Source: JBBSBL01 sp963735885 (GTDB lineage Bacteria > Actinomycetota > Thermoleophilia > Solirubrobacterales > Solirubrobacteraceae). Taken from it: a stretch of DNA of 64,000 bases. Position 1 is the stretch's first letter, and each line of letters opens with the position of its first letter. The stretch lies in NCBI GenBank assembly GCA_963735885.1, contig CAVTMP010000010.1:124001-188000 (forward strand), read 5' to 3'. This document shows, in pieces, positions 26,285-33,876 of this stretch. A model generated the notes under the pieces. The model ran no database searches. It saw only the letters and a program-made list of their open reading frames with translations, and had not been told where the DNA came from. The translations under genes and the position numbers were made by a program.

Positions 26285-26355
26285 ACGTCCGGGCCGGTGC
26301 GCGCAAACGAGCGGGGCCCGGGCGGCGCGCGAACGGGCGCGTCGGGAGTGGACGC

Positions 26356-26361
26356 TAGGCT
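26356..26361 (+). promoter_or_regulatory. Putative -10 box (TAGGCT)
   Basis: TAGGCT, 10 nt before GTG 26372. Confidence 0.35.
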
Positions 26362-26371
26362 CGGCGCCCCG

Positions 26372-27130
26372 GTGCGCTACGTCGTCTGCACGATCCTCGG
26401 CCTGGGCGCGTTCGCGTTCGGGCTGACGGTCTTCGACGGCGGTCTCCACGAGCTGCTGAAGATCGGCACGTGCGCCTCGGGCGGGCCCTACGTGTCCGCC
26501 CGGCCCTGTCCGAGCGGGACCGAGCGCTACATCCTCTCCCTCTTCGGCGGGATCGTGCTCGGGCTGATCGGCCTCGGGGTCTGGGCCGCGCGCGGCCGCG
26601 CGCCGGGGGCGAGCGCCTCGGGCCCGGGCGGCGCGGTGCTGGGCGCCGGGCTCCTCGGCTGGTGCGGGCTCTTCCTCTCGGCCGGCATCGTCTGCCTCGT
26701 CGCGGCGCTCCGCGGTGGCCTCGGGCCAGGCGCCGCGACCGGCGCGTGGATCGTGGCCGGCGTCTTCATCCCGATGGGGCTGATCCCCCTGCTCGCCGCC
26801 CTCGCCGCGCTGCCCGGGCGCCGGCGCAGGCGGCGGGCCGATGGCGGCGCCGGATCAGCGCCGACAGCGGAGCCGCCGAGCGTCGGCGGGCTGCCGGGCA
26901 TCCCGGGCAGCCTCTCGCCGGGCGCCACGCTGGAGGCGGCGCCGGCGGAGGCCTCGGGACTGCCGGGGGACGCGCCCGCGCCGGCGTCCCCCCGGCCCGC
27001 GGCGCGGACCCCCGCGGCCACACCCGACCCGGCCGACCAGATCCGCGAGCTCGCGGCGCTGCGGGACCGCGGCGTCCTCTCCGCCGCCGAGTTCGACGCC
27101 GCGAAGCGGCGGCTCCTGGAGCGCATGTAG
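26372..27130 (+). CDS. Membrane protein with C-terminal SHOCT domain
   Basis: 252-aa protein with four predicted helices (VVCTILGLGAFAFGLTVF, YILSLFGGIVLGLIGLGVW, LLGWCGLFLSAGIVCLVAAL and GAWIVAGVFIPMGLIPLLAA). A long Pro/Ala/Gly linker follows, and a SHOCT motif ends the protein (IRELAALRDRGVLSAAEFDA, then KRRLLERM). SHOCT is a short oligomerisation or protein-contact module. A pair of cysteines in IGTCASGGPYVSARPCPSG lies in the first extracytoplasmic loop and may form a disulfide. Function unknown. The next gene starts 3 bp later. Confidence 0.8.
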   Translation: MRYVVCTILGLGAFAFGLTVFDGGLHELLKIGTCASGGPYVSARPCPSGTERYILSLFGGIVLGLIGLGVWAARGRAPGASASGPGGAVLGAGLLGWCGLFLSAGIVCLVAALRGGLGPGAATGAWIVAGVFIPMGLIPLLAALAALPGRRRRRRADGGAGSAPTAEPPSVGGLPGIPGSLSPGATLEAAPAEASGLPGDAPAPASPRPAARTPAATPDPADQIRELAALRDRGVLSAAEFDAAKRRLLERM

Positions 27131-27132
27131 CC

Positions 27133-27753
27133 GTGCCCGCGATCCCGGTCATCACGACGATCGCCGGGCTCGCACTGGGCGTGTGGGGCGGCCTGCAGGC
27201 GGTCGACGCGATCCGCATCGACCTGCCGGGGGCGCGCACCGTCCGGCTGCCGGGTGGCGGGACGGTCTCGGTGCCCCAGCCGGCGGGCCGCGACCCCGAG
27301 AGCGTGCGGGGCACCGCCCCCGAGTCGCTGCTGCACGCCGCCCAGGTGCGGCGGGTGCGGCGCACGCTCGCCGCGGCCGGCGGCCGTGGCCGCCAGGTCC
27401 ACTACCTGCGGCTGGCTGCCGGCCGGGCGAACGCGGAGGTCGGCGACGCCGACGGCGCGACGCTGCTGCAGGTCGAGCCCGACGGCGACCGGGGCGTGCG
27501 CACGACCTCGACGATCGACCTCGCCGTCGGCTCCAGCGCGGGCTTCGCCGCCGCGCGGATCGATCCGCGCGCGCCGGGGAGGATCGTGCGCGGGATGGCG
27601 CGCCTGCGTCGCGGCGTGAGCGCCGACGACGTCGACTACATGGTGCTGAGCCCGTCCGGGGGCGCCCTGCTGTGGGTCGCCTTCCTGAAGTCCGGCTCGC
27701 CGCGCTCGTTCCTGGCCACGGCCGCCGGCCGGGTCGAGCGGGCAAACGGGTAG
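27133..27753 (+). CDS. Hypothetical protein, probably membrane-tethered
   Basis: 206-aa protein of unknown family, starting at GTG 27133 two bases after the SHOCT gene stop, so co-transcribed. A single N-terminal hydrophobic segment (IPVITTIAGLALGVWGGLQAV) is followed by a soluble domain with RQVHYLRLAAGRANAEVGDADG and YMVLSPSGGALLWVAFLKSG. The tether and domain look like a PASTA- or lipoprotein-type sensor arrangement, but I recognise no domain. Frame intact. Confidence 0.65.
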   Translation: MPAIPVITTIAGLALGVWGGLQAVDAIRIDLPGARTVRLPGGGTVSVPQPAGRDPESVRGTAPESLLHAAQVRRVRRTLAAAGGRGRQVHYLRLAAGRANAEVGDADGATLLQVEPDGDRGVRTTSTIDLAVGSSAGFAAARIDPRAPGRIVRGMARLRRGVSADDVDYMVLSPSGGALLWVAFLKSGSPRSFLATAAGRVERANG

Positions 27754-27805
27754 CCGGCCCGCCGACACCTCCACACCGCGCGCAGGCGGCGCGGAACCCG
27801 ACCGT

Positions 27806-28462
27806 CTAGCGCTTGCGCGCGAGCGTGAGCCCGTCGGCCACGCCGAGCATCGCGACGTCCACCCGCTCGTCGACCGCGATCGCCCGGTTCAGGGCGTCGA
27901 TCGCCTGGGCGCCCGGCGCGTCGTCGGGCGGGTCGAGCACCGAGCCCCACATCAGCACGTTGTCGATCGCCACGAGGCCGCCGGGGCGCAGCCGCGCGAG
28001 CACCTCCTCGTAGTACGCCGGATAGCCCTCCTTGTCGGCGTCGATGAACGCGAAGTCGAACGCCTCCTCGGCGGGAAGGGCCGCGAGGGTCTCGAAGGCC
28101 GGGCCGACCCGGATCTCGGCGCGGTCGGCGAGGCCGGCGGCGGCGAGGTTGTCCCCCGCCGTCCGCGCGCGCTCCGGGTCCAGCTCGCAGCAGATCAGCT
28201 CGCCTTCCGCGGGAAGGCCGCGCGCGATGCAGATCGCGCTGTAGCCGGTGAACGTGCCGACCTCCAGCGCCCGCCGAGCGCCGATCGCGCGCACGAGCAA
28301 CGTGAGGAACGCGCCCTGGTCCGGGGCGACCTGCATGACGGCGATGTCGCCGAGCGCGGCCGTCTCCTCCCGGACCCGCCGCAGCACCTCGTCCTCGCGC
28401 GCGCCGTGCGCGACGAGGTAGTCGTGGAGCTCGGGCGTCAGCGCGGTGAACTTGCCGACCAC
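27806..28462 (-). CDS. Class I SAM-dependent O-methyltransferase
   Basis: 218-aa methyltransferase of the caffeoyl-CoA/catechol O-methyltransferase type. Motif I is RALEVGTFTGYSAICIARGL, the acidic SAM-ribose binder is ICCELDPERA, and the metal/catalytic region is FDFAFIDADKEGYPAYYE, then GGLVAIDNVLMWG. The DADKxxY motif is typical of divalent-metal-dependent O-methyltransferases. Cytosolic. GTG 28462 has TAGGGT 6 nt upstream. The natural substrate (a catechol or other o-diphenol) cannot be read. Confidence 0.92.
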   Translation of the reverse strand: MVGKFTALTPELHDYLVAHGAREDEVLRRVREETAALGDIAVMQVAPDQGAFLTLLVRAIGARRALEVGTFTGYSAICIARGLPAEGELICCELDPERARTAGDNLAAAGLADRAEIRVGPAFETLAALPAEEAFDFAFIDADKEGYPAYYEEVLARLRPGGLVAIDNVLMWGSVLDPPDDAPGAQAIDALNRAIAVDERVDVAMLGVADGLTLARKR

Positions 28463-28468
28463 GCGCCG

Positions 28469-28474
28469 ACCCTA
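28469..28474 (-). promoter_or_regulatory. Putative leaderless -10 box (TAGGGT) of the O-methyltransferase
   Basis: TAGGGT on the minus strand, 6 nt before GTG 28462. Confidence 0.4.
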
Positions 28475-28514
28475 CTACCGGCGGCGCCGCGAGCCCCGCG
28501 CGATCCGACGGCTG

Positions 28515-29186
28515 CTAGCGGGACGCCAGGAAGAAGTAGATGAGCTGGCCGAGGGAGGCGACGAAGCCCGCCACGTAGGTCATGGCCGCCGCGCTCAGCA
28601 CCTTCCGCGCCCCGGTGATCTCGTCCTCCGCCAGGAGGCCGCCCTGCTCGAGGGCGACGAGCGCGCGGCGCGAGGCGTCGAACTCCACCGGCAGCGTCAC
28701 GAGCTGGAAGAGCACGACGGCGAGGAACAGCACCAGCCCGACGGTGACGAGGCCGGTCGACTGGATCAGCAGGCCGATGACGACCGGGAGGAACCACAGC
28801 TGCTGGCCGATCGTCGCGGCGGGCACGAACGTCTGGCGCACGCGCATCGGCCACCAGTGGCGCGCGTCCTGGATCGCGTGCCCGGCCTCGTGGGCGGCGA
28901 CGCCGAGCGCCGCGACGCTCGAGGCCGCGCCGACGTCGGCGGAGAGGTTGAGCGTCTTGTCGCGCGGGTCGTAGTGGTCGGAGAGCCGGCCCGAGGACTC
29001 GCGGATCGAGACGCCCGGCAGGCCGGAGCTCCGCAGCACGGCGGCCGCCGCCTGCGCCCCGGTCATGCCGTTGCGCGGGGCGACCCGCGAGTAGCGCTTG
29101 AACGTGCGCGACACGGACATCTGGGCGGCGAGCCCGAGCAGCAGCGGAATCCCGGCACAGACCGCGAAGAGCGTGAAGTTCGACAT
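28515..29186 (-). CDS. YugP-type zinc membrane metalloprotease
   Basis: 223-aa protein of the YugP/Zn_peptidase_2 family. The zinc motif HEAGHAIQDARHWWPM (HExxH) follows the conserved GVAAHEAGHA context; the third ligand region lies further on. Membrane segments: N-terminal LFAVCAGIPLLLGLAA, a central pair including WFLPVVIGLLIQ and TVGLVLFLAVVLFQLVTLPV, and a C-terminal helix. The family pattern DASRRALVAL and AAMTYVAGF is present. It probably acts in membrane protein quality control. TACCGT lies 7 nt before the ATG. Confidence 0.92.
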   Translation of the reverse strand: MSNFTLFAVCAGIPLLLGLAAQMSVSRTFKRYSRVAPRNGMTGAQAAAAVLRSSGLPGVSIRESSGRLSDHYDPRDKTLNLSADVGAASSVAALGVAAHEAGHAIQDARHWWPMRVRQTFVPAATIGQQLWFLPVVIGLLIQSTGLVTVGLVLFLAVVLFQLVTLPVEFDASRRALVALEQGGLLAEDEITGARKVLSAAAMTYVAGFVASLGQLIYFFLASR

Positions 29187-29193
29187 GGGCGAG

Positions 29194-29199
29194 ACGGTA
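29194..29199 (-). promoter_or_regulatory. Putative leaderless -10 box (TACCGT) of the YugP-like gene
   Basis: TACCGT on the minus strand, 7 nt before ATG 29186. Mirrored by the box of the divergent gene at 29274. Confidence 0.45.
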
Positions 29200-29273
29200 G
29201 CGCCGCCGGCTCAAGCGGCGGTGAAGTCGGCGCGCCCGGGAGCGCCGCGCGACACGGGGCGGGCGATCCCGGA

Positions 29274-29279
29274 TACCGT
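29274..29279 (+). promoter_or_regulatory. Putative leaderless -10 box (TACCGT)
   Basis: TACCGT, 7 nt before GTG 29287. Same hexamer and spacing as the divergent YugP-like promoter. Confidence 0.45.
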
Positions 29280-29286
29280 CGCGCCC

Positions 29287-31395
29287 GTGAGCGGCCCGGA
29301 CGACACGAGCCCGGCGGCGCGGCGCGCCCGGCGGCGGCGGGCGGTGGGCCGCGCGCTGCTGACGTGGCTGCTCACCGCGCTGACGCTGCTGGCGCTGAGC
29401 GGCGTCCTCGCCGGCCTCCACGTCAAGGACCTGGGCGCCGCGCTGGTGTCCGCCCTGCTGATCGGCGTGCTCAACGCGTTCGTGTGGCCGGCGATCCTCC
29501 GCGTCGCGCTGCCCTTCACCGTGCTCACGCTCGGGCTCGGCGTGCTCGTCCTCAACGGCGCGATCGTGCTGCTCGTCTCGGAGGTCGACCGCAGCGGGAT
29601 CCACGTCGACGACCTCGCCACCGGCATCCTCGTCGCCGTCGGGATCACGATCGTGACGACGCTGGTCAACTCGCTGCTGGCCATCGACGACGACGCGCGC
29701 TACCGCCGCACCCTCTCCCGGCACGCCGAGCGACAGGCGAAGCGCGAGGGCCGCGAGACGGCGTCCGAGGTCCCCGGCGTGTTCTTCCTCGAGATCGACG
29801 GCCTCGCCCACGCCGTGGTCCAGCGCGCCGTGCGCGACGGCAACATGCCGACGCTCGCCCGCTGGCTGCGCGAGGGCACGCACCGGCTCGAGCGCTGGGA
29901 GACCGACTGGTCGTCGCAGACGGGCGCCTGCCAGGCCGGGCTGCTGCACGGCTCCAACGAGGACATGCCCGCCTTCCGCTGGTGGGAGAAGGACCGCGGC
30001 GCGGCGATCGTCACCAACCACCCGAAGGACGCGGCCGAGCTCGAGCGCCGCCACTCCGACGGGCGCGGCCTGCTCCACGAGGACGGCTGCAGCCGGGCGA
30101 ACATCCTCTCCGGCGACGCGCCGCACTCGCTGCTGACCATGAGCACGGTGCTGGCGCCCCAGCGCGGCCGCCTCGGCCAGGACTACTTCGCGTACTTCGC
30201 CGACCCCTACAGCGTGATCCGGACCGCGCTGCTCTCCCTCGGCGAGATCGCCGCCGAGCGCTACTACGCGATCCAGCAGCGGCGCCGCGACGTCCGGCCG
30301 CGGATCCACCGCGGCGTCGCCTACGCACCGGTCCGAGCCTGGGCGACGGTGGTCCAGCGCGACCTCCAGGTCTCGGCCATCATCGGGGACCTGTACGCCG
30401 GGCGCCCGGTCGCCTACACCACGTTCCTCGCCTACGACGAGGTCGCCCACCACTCGGGCGTCGAGCGGCCGGACGCGCTCGTGACGCTGCGGCGGGTGGA
30501 CCGCGAGCTCGGGCGCATCGAGGCGGCCGCCCGCCACGCTCCCCGCCCCTACCGGCTCGTCGTGCTCGCCGACCACGGCCAGTCCCAGGGGACGACGTTC
30601 CGCGACCGCTACGGCCACACCCTCGAGGAGGTGGTGCGCGAGGCCTGTGCGAGCGAGTCGGTGGAGTCCGCGACCGCCGGCGGCGACAGCGCGCTCGGCT
30701 ACCTGAGCGCCGGGCTGACCGAGGTGGCGGCGCGCGACGATCTGCTCGGTCGGACCACGCGCGCCGCGACCCGCGGCAAGCGGGTGGACGAGTCGGTGCG
30801 GCTCGGCCGGTCCGAGCGCGAGGACACCCGCGAGGCCCGGGGCGAGGACGACGGGATCCCGGAGATCTCGGTGATGGCCTCGGGCTGCCTCGGGCTCGTC
30901 TCGTTCCCGCGGGAGCCCGGGCGGATGACGCTGGAGCGCCTCCAGGCCGTCTACCCCCTGCTGGTCCCCGCGCTGCGCGACCACGACGGCGTCGGGTTCC
31001 TGCTCGTGCGCTCCGAGGCGCACGGCGCCGTGGCGATCGGCCGCGGCGGCACCCGCTATCTCGACGAGGACCGGGTCGAGGGCGAGGACCCGCTGGCGCC
31101 GTTCGGCCCGGGCGCCGCCGCGCACGTCAAGCGCACCGACGGCTTCCCCCACTGCCCGGACGTCGTGCTGAACAGCCGCTACTGGGCCGACACCGACGAG
31201 GTCGCGGCCTTCGAGGAGCTCGTCGGCTCCCACGGGGGCCTCGGCGGCGAGCAGTGCTTCCCCTTCGCCGCCTTCCCGGCGGACTGGTCCTACCCGGCCG
31301 AGCCCGTCGTCGGCGCCGCGGCGATGCACCGGGTCATGCGCCGCTGGCTCGCGGAGCTCGGGCACGAGTCGTACGCGGATCCGGCGGGCTCGTAG
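29287..31395 (+). CDS. Four-helix holin-fold membrane domain fused to phosphodiesterase/alkaline-phosphatase-fold domain
   Basis: 702-aa fusion. The first 120 or so residues resemble the phage-holin-4 family (LLTWLLTALTLLALSGVLAG, ALVSALLIGVLNAFVWPAIL, FTVLTLGLGVLVLNGAIVLL and GILVAVGITIVTTLVNSLLA). The rest is a type I phosphodiesterase/nucleotide pyrophosphatase-like domain of the alkaline phosphatase superfamily. FFLEIDGLAHAVVQRA (first metal Asp), a TDWSSQTGACQAGLLHG region where the nucleophile Ser/Thr is expected, YDEVAHHSG (metal Asp and His) and VLADHGQSQG (metal Asp-His) are all present. It is therefore probably a membrane-bound phosphohydrolase or phosphotransferase acting on an envelope substrate. 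GTG chosen from the leaderless box. The next gene's box overlaps its stop codon. Confidence 0.85.
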   Translation: MSGPDDTSPAARRARRRRAVGRALLTWLLTALTLLALSGVLAGLHVKDLGAALVSALLIGVLNAFVWPAILRVALPFTVLTLGLGVLVLNGAIVLLVSEVDRSGIHVDDLATGILVAVGITIVTTLVNSLLAIDDDARYRRTLSRHAERQAKREGRETASEVPGVFFLEIDGLAHAVVQRAVRDGNMPTLARWLREGTHRLERWETDWSSQTGACQAGLLHGSNEDMPAFRWWEKDRGAAIVTNHPKDAAELERRHSDGRGLLHEDGCSRANILSGDAPHSLLTMSTVLAPQRGRLGQDYFAYFADPYSVIRTALLSLGEIAAERYYAIQQRRRDVRPRIHRGVAYAPVRAWATVVQRDLQVSAIIGDLYAGRPVAYTTFLAYDEVAHHSGVERPDALVTLRRVDRELGRIEAAARHAPRPYRLVVLADHGQSQGTTFRDRYGHTLEEVVREACASESVESATAGGDSALGYLSAGLTEVAARDDLLGRTTRAATRGKRVDESVRLGRSEREDTREARGEDDGIPEISVMASGCLGLVSFPREPGRMTLERLQAVYPLLVPALRDHDGVGFLLVRSEAHGAVAIGRGGTRYLDEDRVEGEDPLAPFGPGAAAHVKRTDGFPHCPDVVLNSRYWADTDEVAAFEELVGSHGGLGGEQCFPFAAFPADWSYPAEPVVGAAAMHRVMRRWLAELGHESYADPAGS

Positions 31396-31398
31396 CGT
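31393..31398 (+). promoter_or_regulatory. Putative leaderless -10 box (TAGCGT) overlapping a stop codon
   Basis: TAGCGT begins with the TAG stop of the preceding gene and lies 8 nt before GTG 31407. Confidence 0.4.
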
Positions 31399-31406
31399 TC
31401 GCGGGC

Positions 31407-33196
31407 GTGCACGACGTCGCCGAGTTCCTGAGACGTCACCCCCCGTTCGACGCGCTCGCGGCGGAGGAGGTCGAGCGCATCGCGGCCACGGTGGAGATCG
31501 AGTTCTTCCCCGCGCGCGCCGAGGTCTTCTCGCCCGCCGCCGGCCCGGCCGGCCACGCCTGGGTCGTGCGCCGGGGGTCGATCGAGCTGCTCGGTGAGGA
31601 GCGGGTGCTCGATCGACTCGGCGCGGGCGAGCTGTTCGGCCATGCGTCGATGCTCTCCGGGATGCCGACGGGCCTCAGCGCCCGCGCCCACGAGGACACG
31701 CTCTGCTACCGCCTGCCGGCGGACGTGGCTCGCGCGGCCCTGGAGCAGGCCCGCGCGCCGGCGACCGGCGCCCACCCCGTCGGGCGACCAGCCCGTGGGG
31801 GCGCTCGTGGGCGGGCCGCCGGTGATCTGCGCGCCGGAGGTGACGATCCGCGAGGCGGCGCGGCGCATGACCGCGGCCGCCGCCTCGGCGGTGGTCGTCC
31901 CCGGGCCGGGCGGCGAGGTGGGCATCCTGACCGACCGGGATCTGCGCACCCACGTCGTCGGGGGCGAGGTCCCGATCGACGCCCCGATCACCGCCGCGAT
32001 GAGTCCGCGGGCGCACACGATCGGCGCCGAGCGGCTGGGCAGCGAGGCCGTCGTGGAGATGCTCGACCGGGGCGTCCGCCATCTCCCGGTCGTCTCCGAG
32101 CGAGGCGAGGTGCTCGGGGTCGTCGAGGACCTGGACCTGCTCGCCCTCGACGCGCGGACGCCGTTCCGGCTGCGCCGGCGCATCGAGGACGCCCGCGACG
32201 ATGCGGGCGTGCGCGCGGCGGCCGGCGACCTCGCGCCGACGGTGATCGCGCTCCACGACGCGCGGATGGCCCCCGCCCAGATCGCGGCGGTGATCTCGGT
32301 GGTCGTCGAGGCGCTCACCCGGCGGCTGCTCGACCTCGCCGTGGCGGCGGCCGGAGCGCCGCCGGCGCCGCTCACCTGGCTCGCGCTCGGCAGCCACGCC
32401 CGGCGCGGAGGCGGTCCCGGGATCCGACGTGGACAGCGCGATCGTCTGGCTCGGGGACGACGAGGACCCCGCCGCCCGCGGGTACGCGCGGGACCTGGGG
32501 GCGCGCGTCATGGCCGGGCTCGGCGCCTGCGGGCTCACGGGCGACGATCACGGCGTCGTCGCCTCGCGCCCGCTCTTCGCCCGCTCGCTCGACGCGTGGC
32601 GCGCGGCGATCCGCGACTGGATCGCCGACCCGGGCCAGGAGAAGGCGCTCGTCCTCGCCTCGATGCTCTCCGACGGCCGCGCGATCTGGGGCGATCCGCG
32701 CGGGGCCGCCCTCCACGACGCCTTCGCCGGCGTGGCCGACCAGCGCCGGCTCCTGCGGCTCGAGGCGCGCTTCGCGCTGACCCACCGCCCGCCGACGGGC
32801 TTCCTGCGGGACATCGTCGTCGAGCACGCCGGCGAGCACGCGGGGACGTTCGACATCAAGCACGGCGGCCTGCTCCCCATCGTCGGCCTGGCGCGCTACG
32901 CGGGGATGGCGGCCGGGAGGCCGCGGGGGTCCACCGCCGAGCGGCTGCGCGCCGCCGCCGACGCCGGCACGCTCGAGCGCGACGACGCGCGGATGCTGGA
33001 GGAGGCCTACGACCTGGTGCTGGGCCTGCGGCTCGCGCACCAGGTCGAGCAGCTGCGCCGGGACCTGGCGCCCGACGACTTCGTCGACCCGGCGACCCTG
33101 AACCCGCTCGTGCGCCGCTATCTGCGCGAGGCCTTCCGCGCGGTCGCCCGGCTCCAGCGCGCCATCGCCACCGAGCTCGACACCCACGCGCGATGA
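31407..33196 (+). CDS. cNMP-binding, CBS and DUF294 nucleotidyltransferase-like protein (two apparent frameshifts)
   Basis: Putative signal-transduction nucleotidyltransferase. Order: cyclic-nucleotide-binding fold (HPPFDALAAEEVERIA, LGAGELFGHASMLSGMPTG), then two CBS repeats (VTIREAARRMTAAAASAVVV, MLDRGVRHLPVVSERGEVLG). A GlnD-like nucleotidyltransferase core with LGSHARREAVPGSDVDSA follows, where GS and DxD are the nucleotide/metal motifs, and a DUF294_C helical domain (FDIKHGGLLPIVGLARYAG) ends it. Frame changes near 31770 and 32410 (one extra G before the DxD motif) split it. The end overlaps the exonuclease start (ATGA). It probably senses nucleotides and modifies an unknown target. Confidence 0.87.
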
Positions 33197-33858
33197 CCCG
33201 CCGCGGGCACGGCCGGGCACGGCCACCCGGGCGCCGCACGCCGTGGCGAAGCGCGCCGATGTGCGTCCTCGACTTCGAGACGACCGGCCTCGACCCGGCC
33301 CGTCACGAGATCGTGAGCTTCGGCGCCGTGCCGATCGACGCCGGGCGCATCCGCACGGCGGGGGCGCTCGAGCGCCTCGTGCGGCCGCGTCGGATGCCCG
33401 ACGCCCAGACCGTTCGGATCCACGGCCTGACGCCTGCGGACCTCGCCGCGGCGCCACCGCTCGAGGCCGTCCTCGACGATCTCGTCGGCGCGCTCGAGGG
33501 CCGCGTGCTGGTCGCGCACGCGGCGTGGGTGGAGCGCGGCTTCCTCGCGCCCGCCCTGGCGGAGCGCGGCCGGCGCCTGCGCGGCCCGGTCCTGGACACG
33601 GCCGTCCTCGGCCGCGCCTGGCACCGCCGCGCCGGCCGCCCCGACCGCGGGACCCCGGCGCTCGGCGATCTCGCCGCGGAGCTCGGCCTCCCGGCGCACC
33701 GCCCCCACCACGCGCTCGGCGACGCGCTCACCACCGCCCAGGTCTTCCTGGCGCTCGCCGCCCACCTCGACGCCGGCCGGAGGCGGCCGCTCACCGTCGG
33801 GCGGCTGGCCCGCGCCGGCCGGCCCCCGCTCGGGTTGCGGGTGCCCGGCGCGCCGTGA
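33193..33858 (+). CDS. DnaQ-like DEDDh 3'-5' exonuclease
   Basis: 221-aa exonuclease with ExoI motif CVLDFETTGLDPARHEIVSFG (Asp and Glu metal ligands), ExoII in VLVAHAAWVERGFLAPAL (His-Ala in place of the usual His-Asn before the Asp/Glu position), and ExoIII PHHALGDALTTAQVFLAL (HxxxD). It resembles the DNA polymerase III epsilon-like proteins commonly found with DUF294 nucleotidyltransferases. Start ATG 33193 overlaps the preceding stop; an internal ATG 33259 gives a shorter form beginning at MCVLDFETTG. A proofreading role is unlikely, with nucleic-acid turnover tied to the upstream signalling protein more plausible. It is convergent with GH31. Confidence 0.88.
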   Translation: MTRRGHGRARPPGRRTPWRSAPMCVLDFETTGLDPARHEIVSFGAVPIDAGRIRTAGALERLVRPRRMPDAQTVRIHGLTPADLAAAPPLEAVLDDLVGALEGRVLVAHAAWVERGFLAPALAERGRRLRGPVLDTAVLGRAWHRRAGRPDRGTPALGDLAAELGLPAHRPHHALGDALTTAQVFLALAAHLDAGRRRPLTVGRLARAGRPPLGLRVPGAP

Positions 33859-33876
33859 CGGCGGGCGGCGGGGAGA

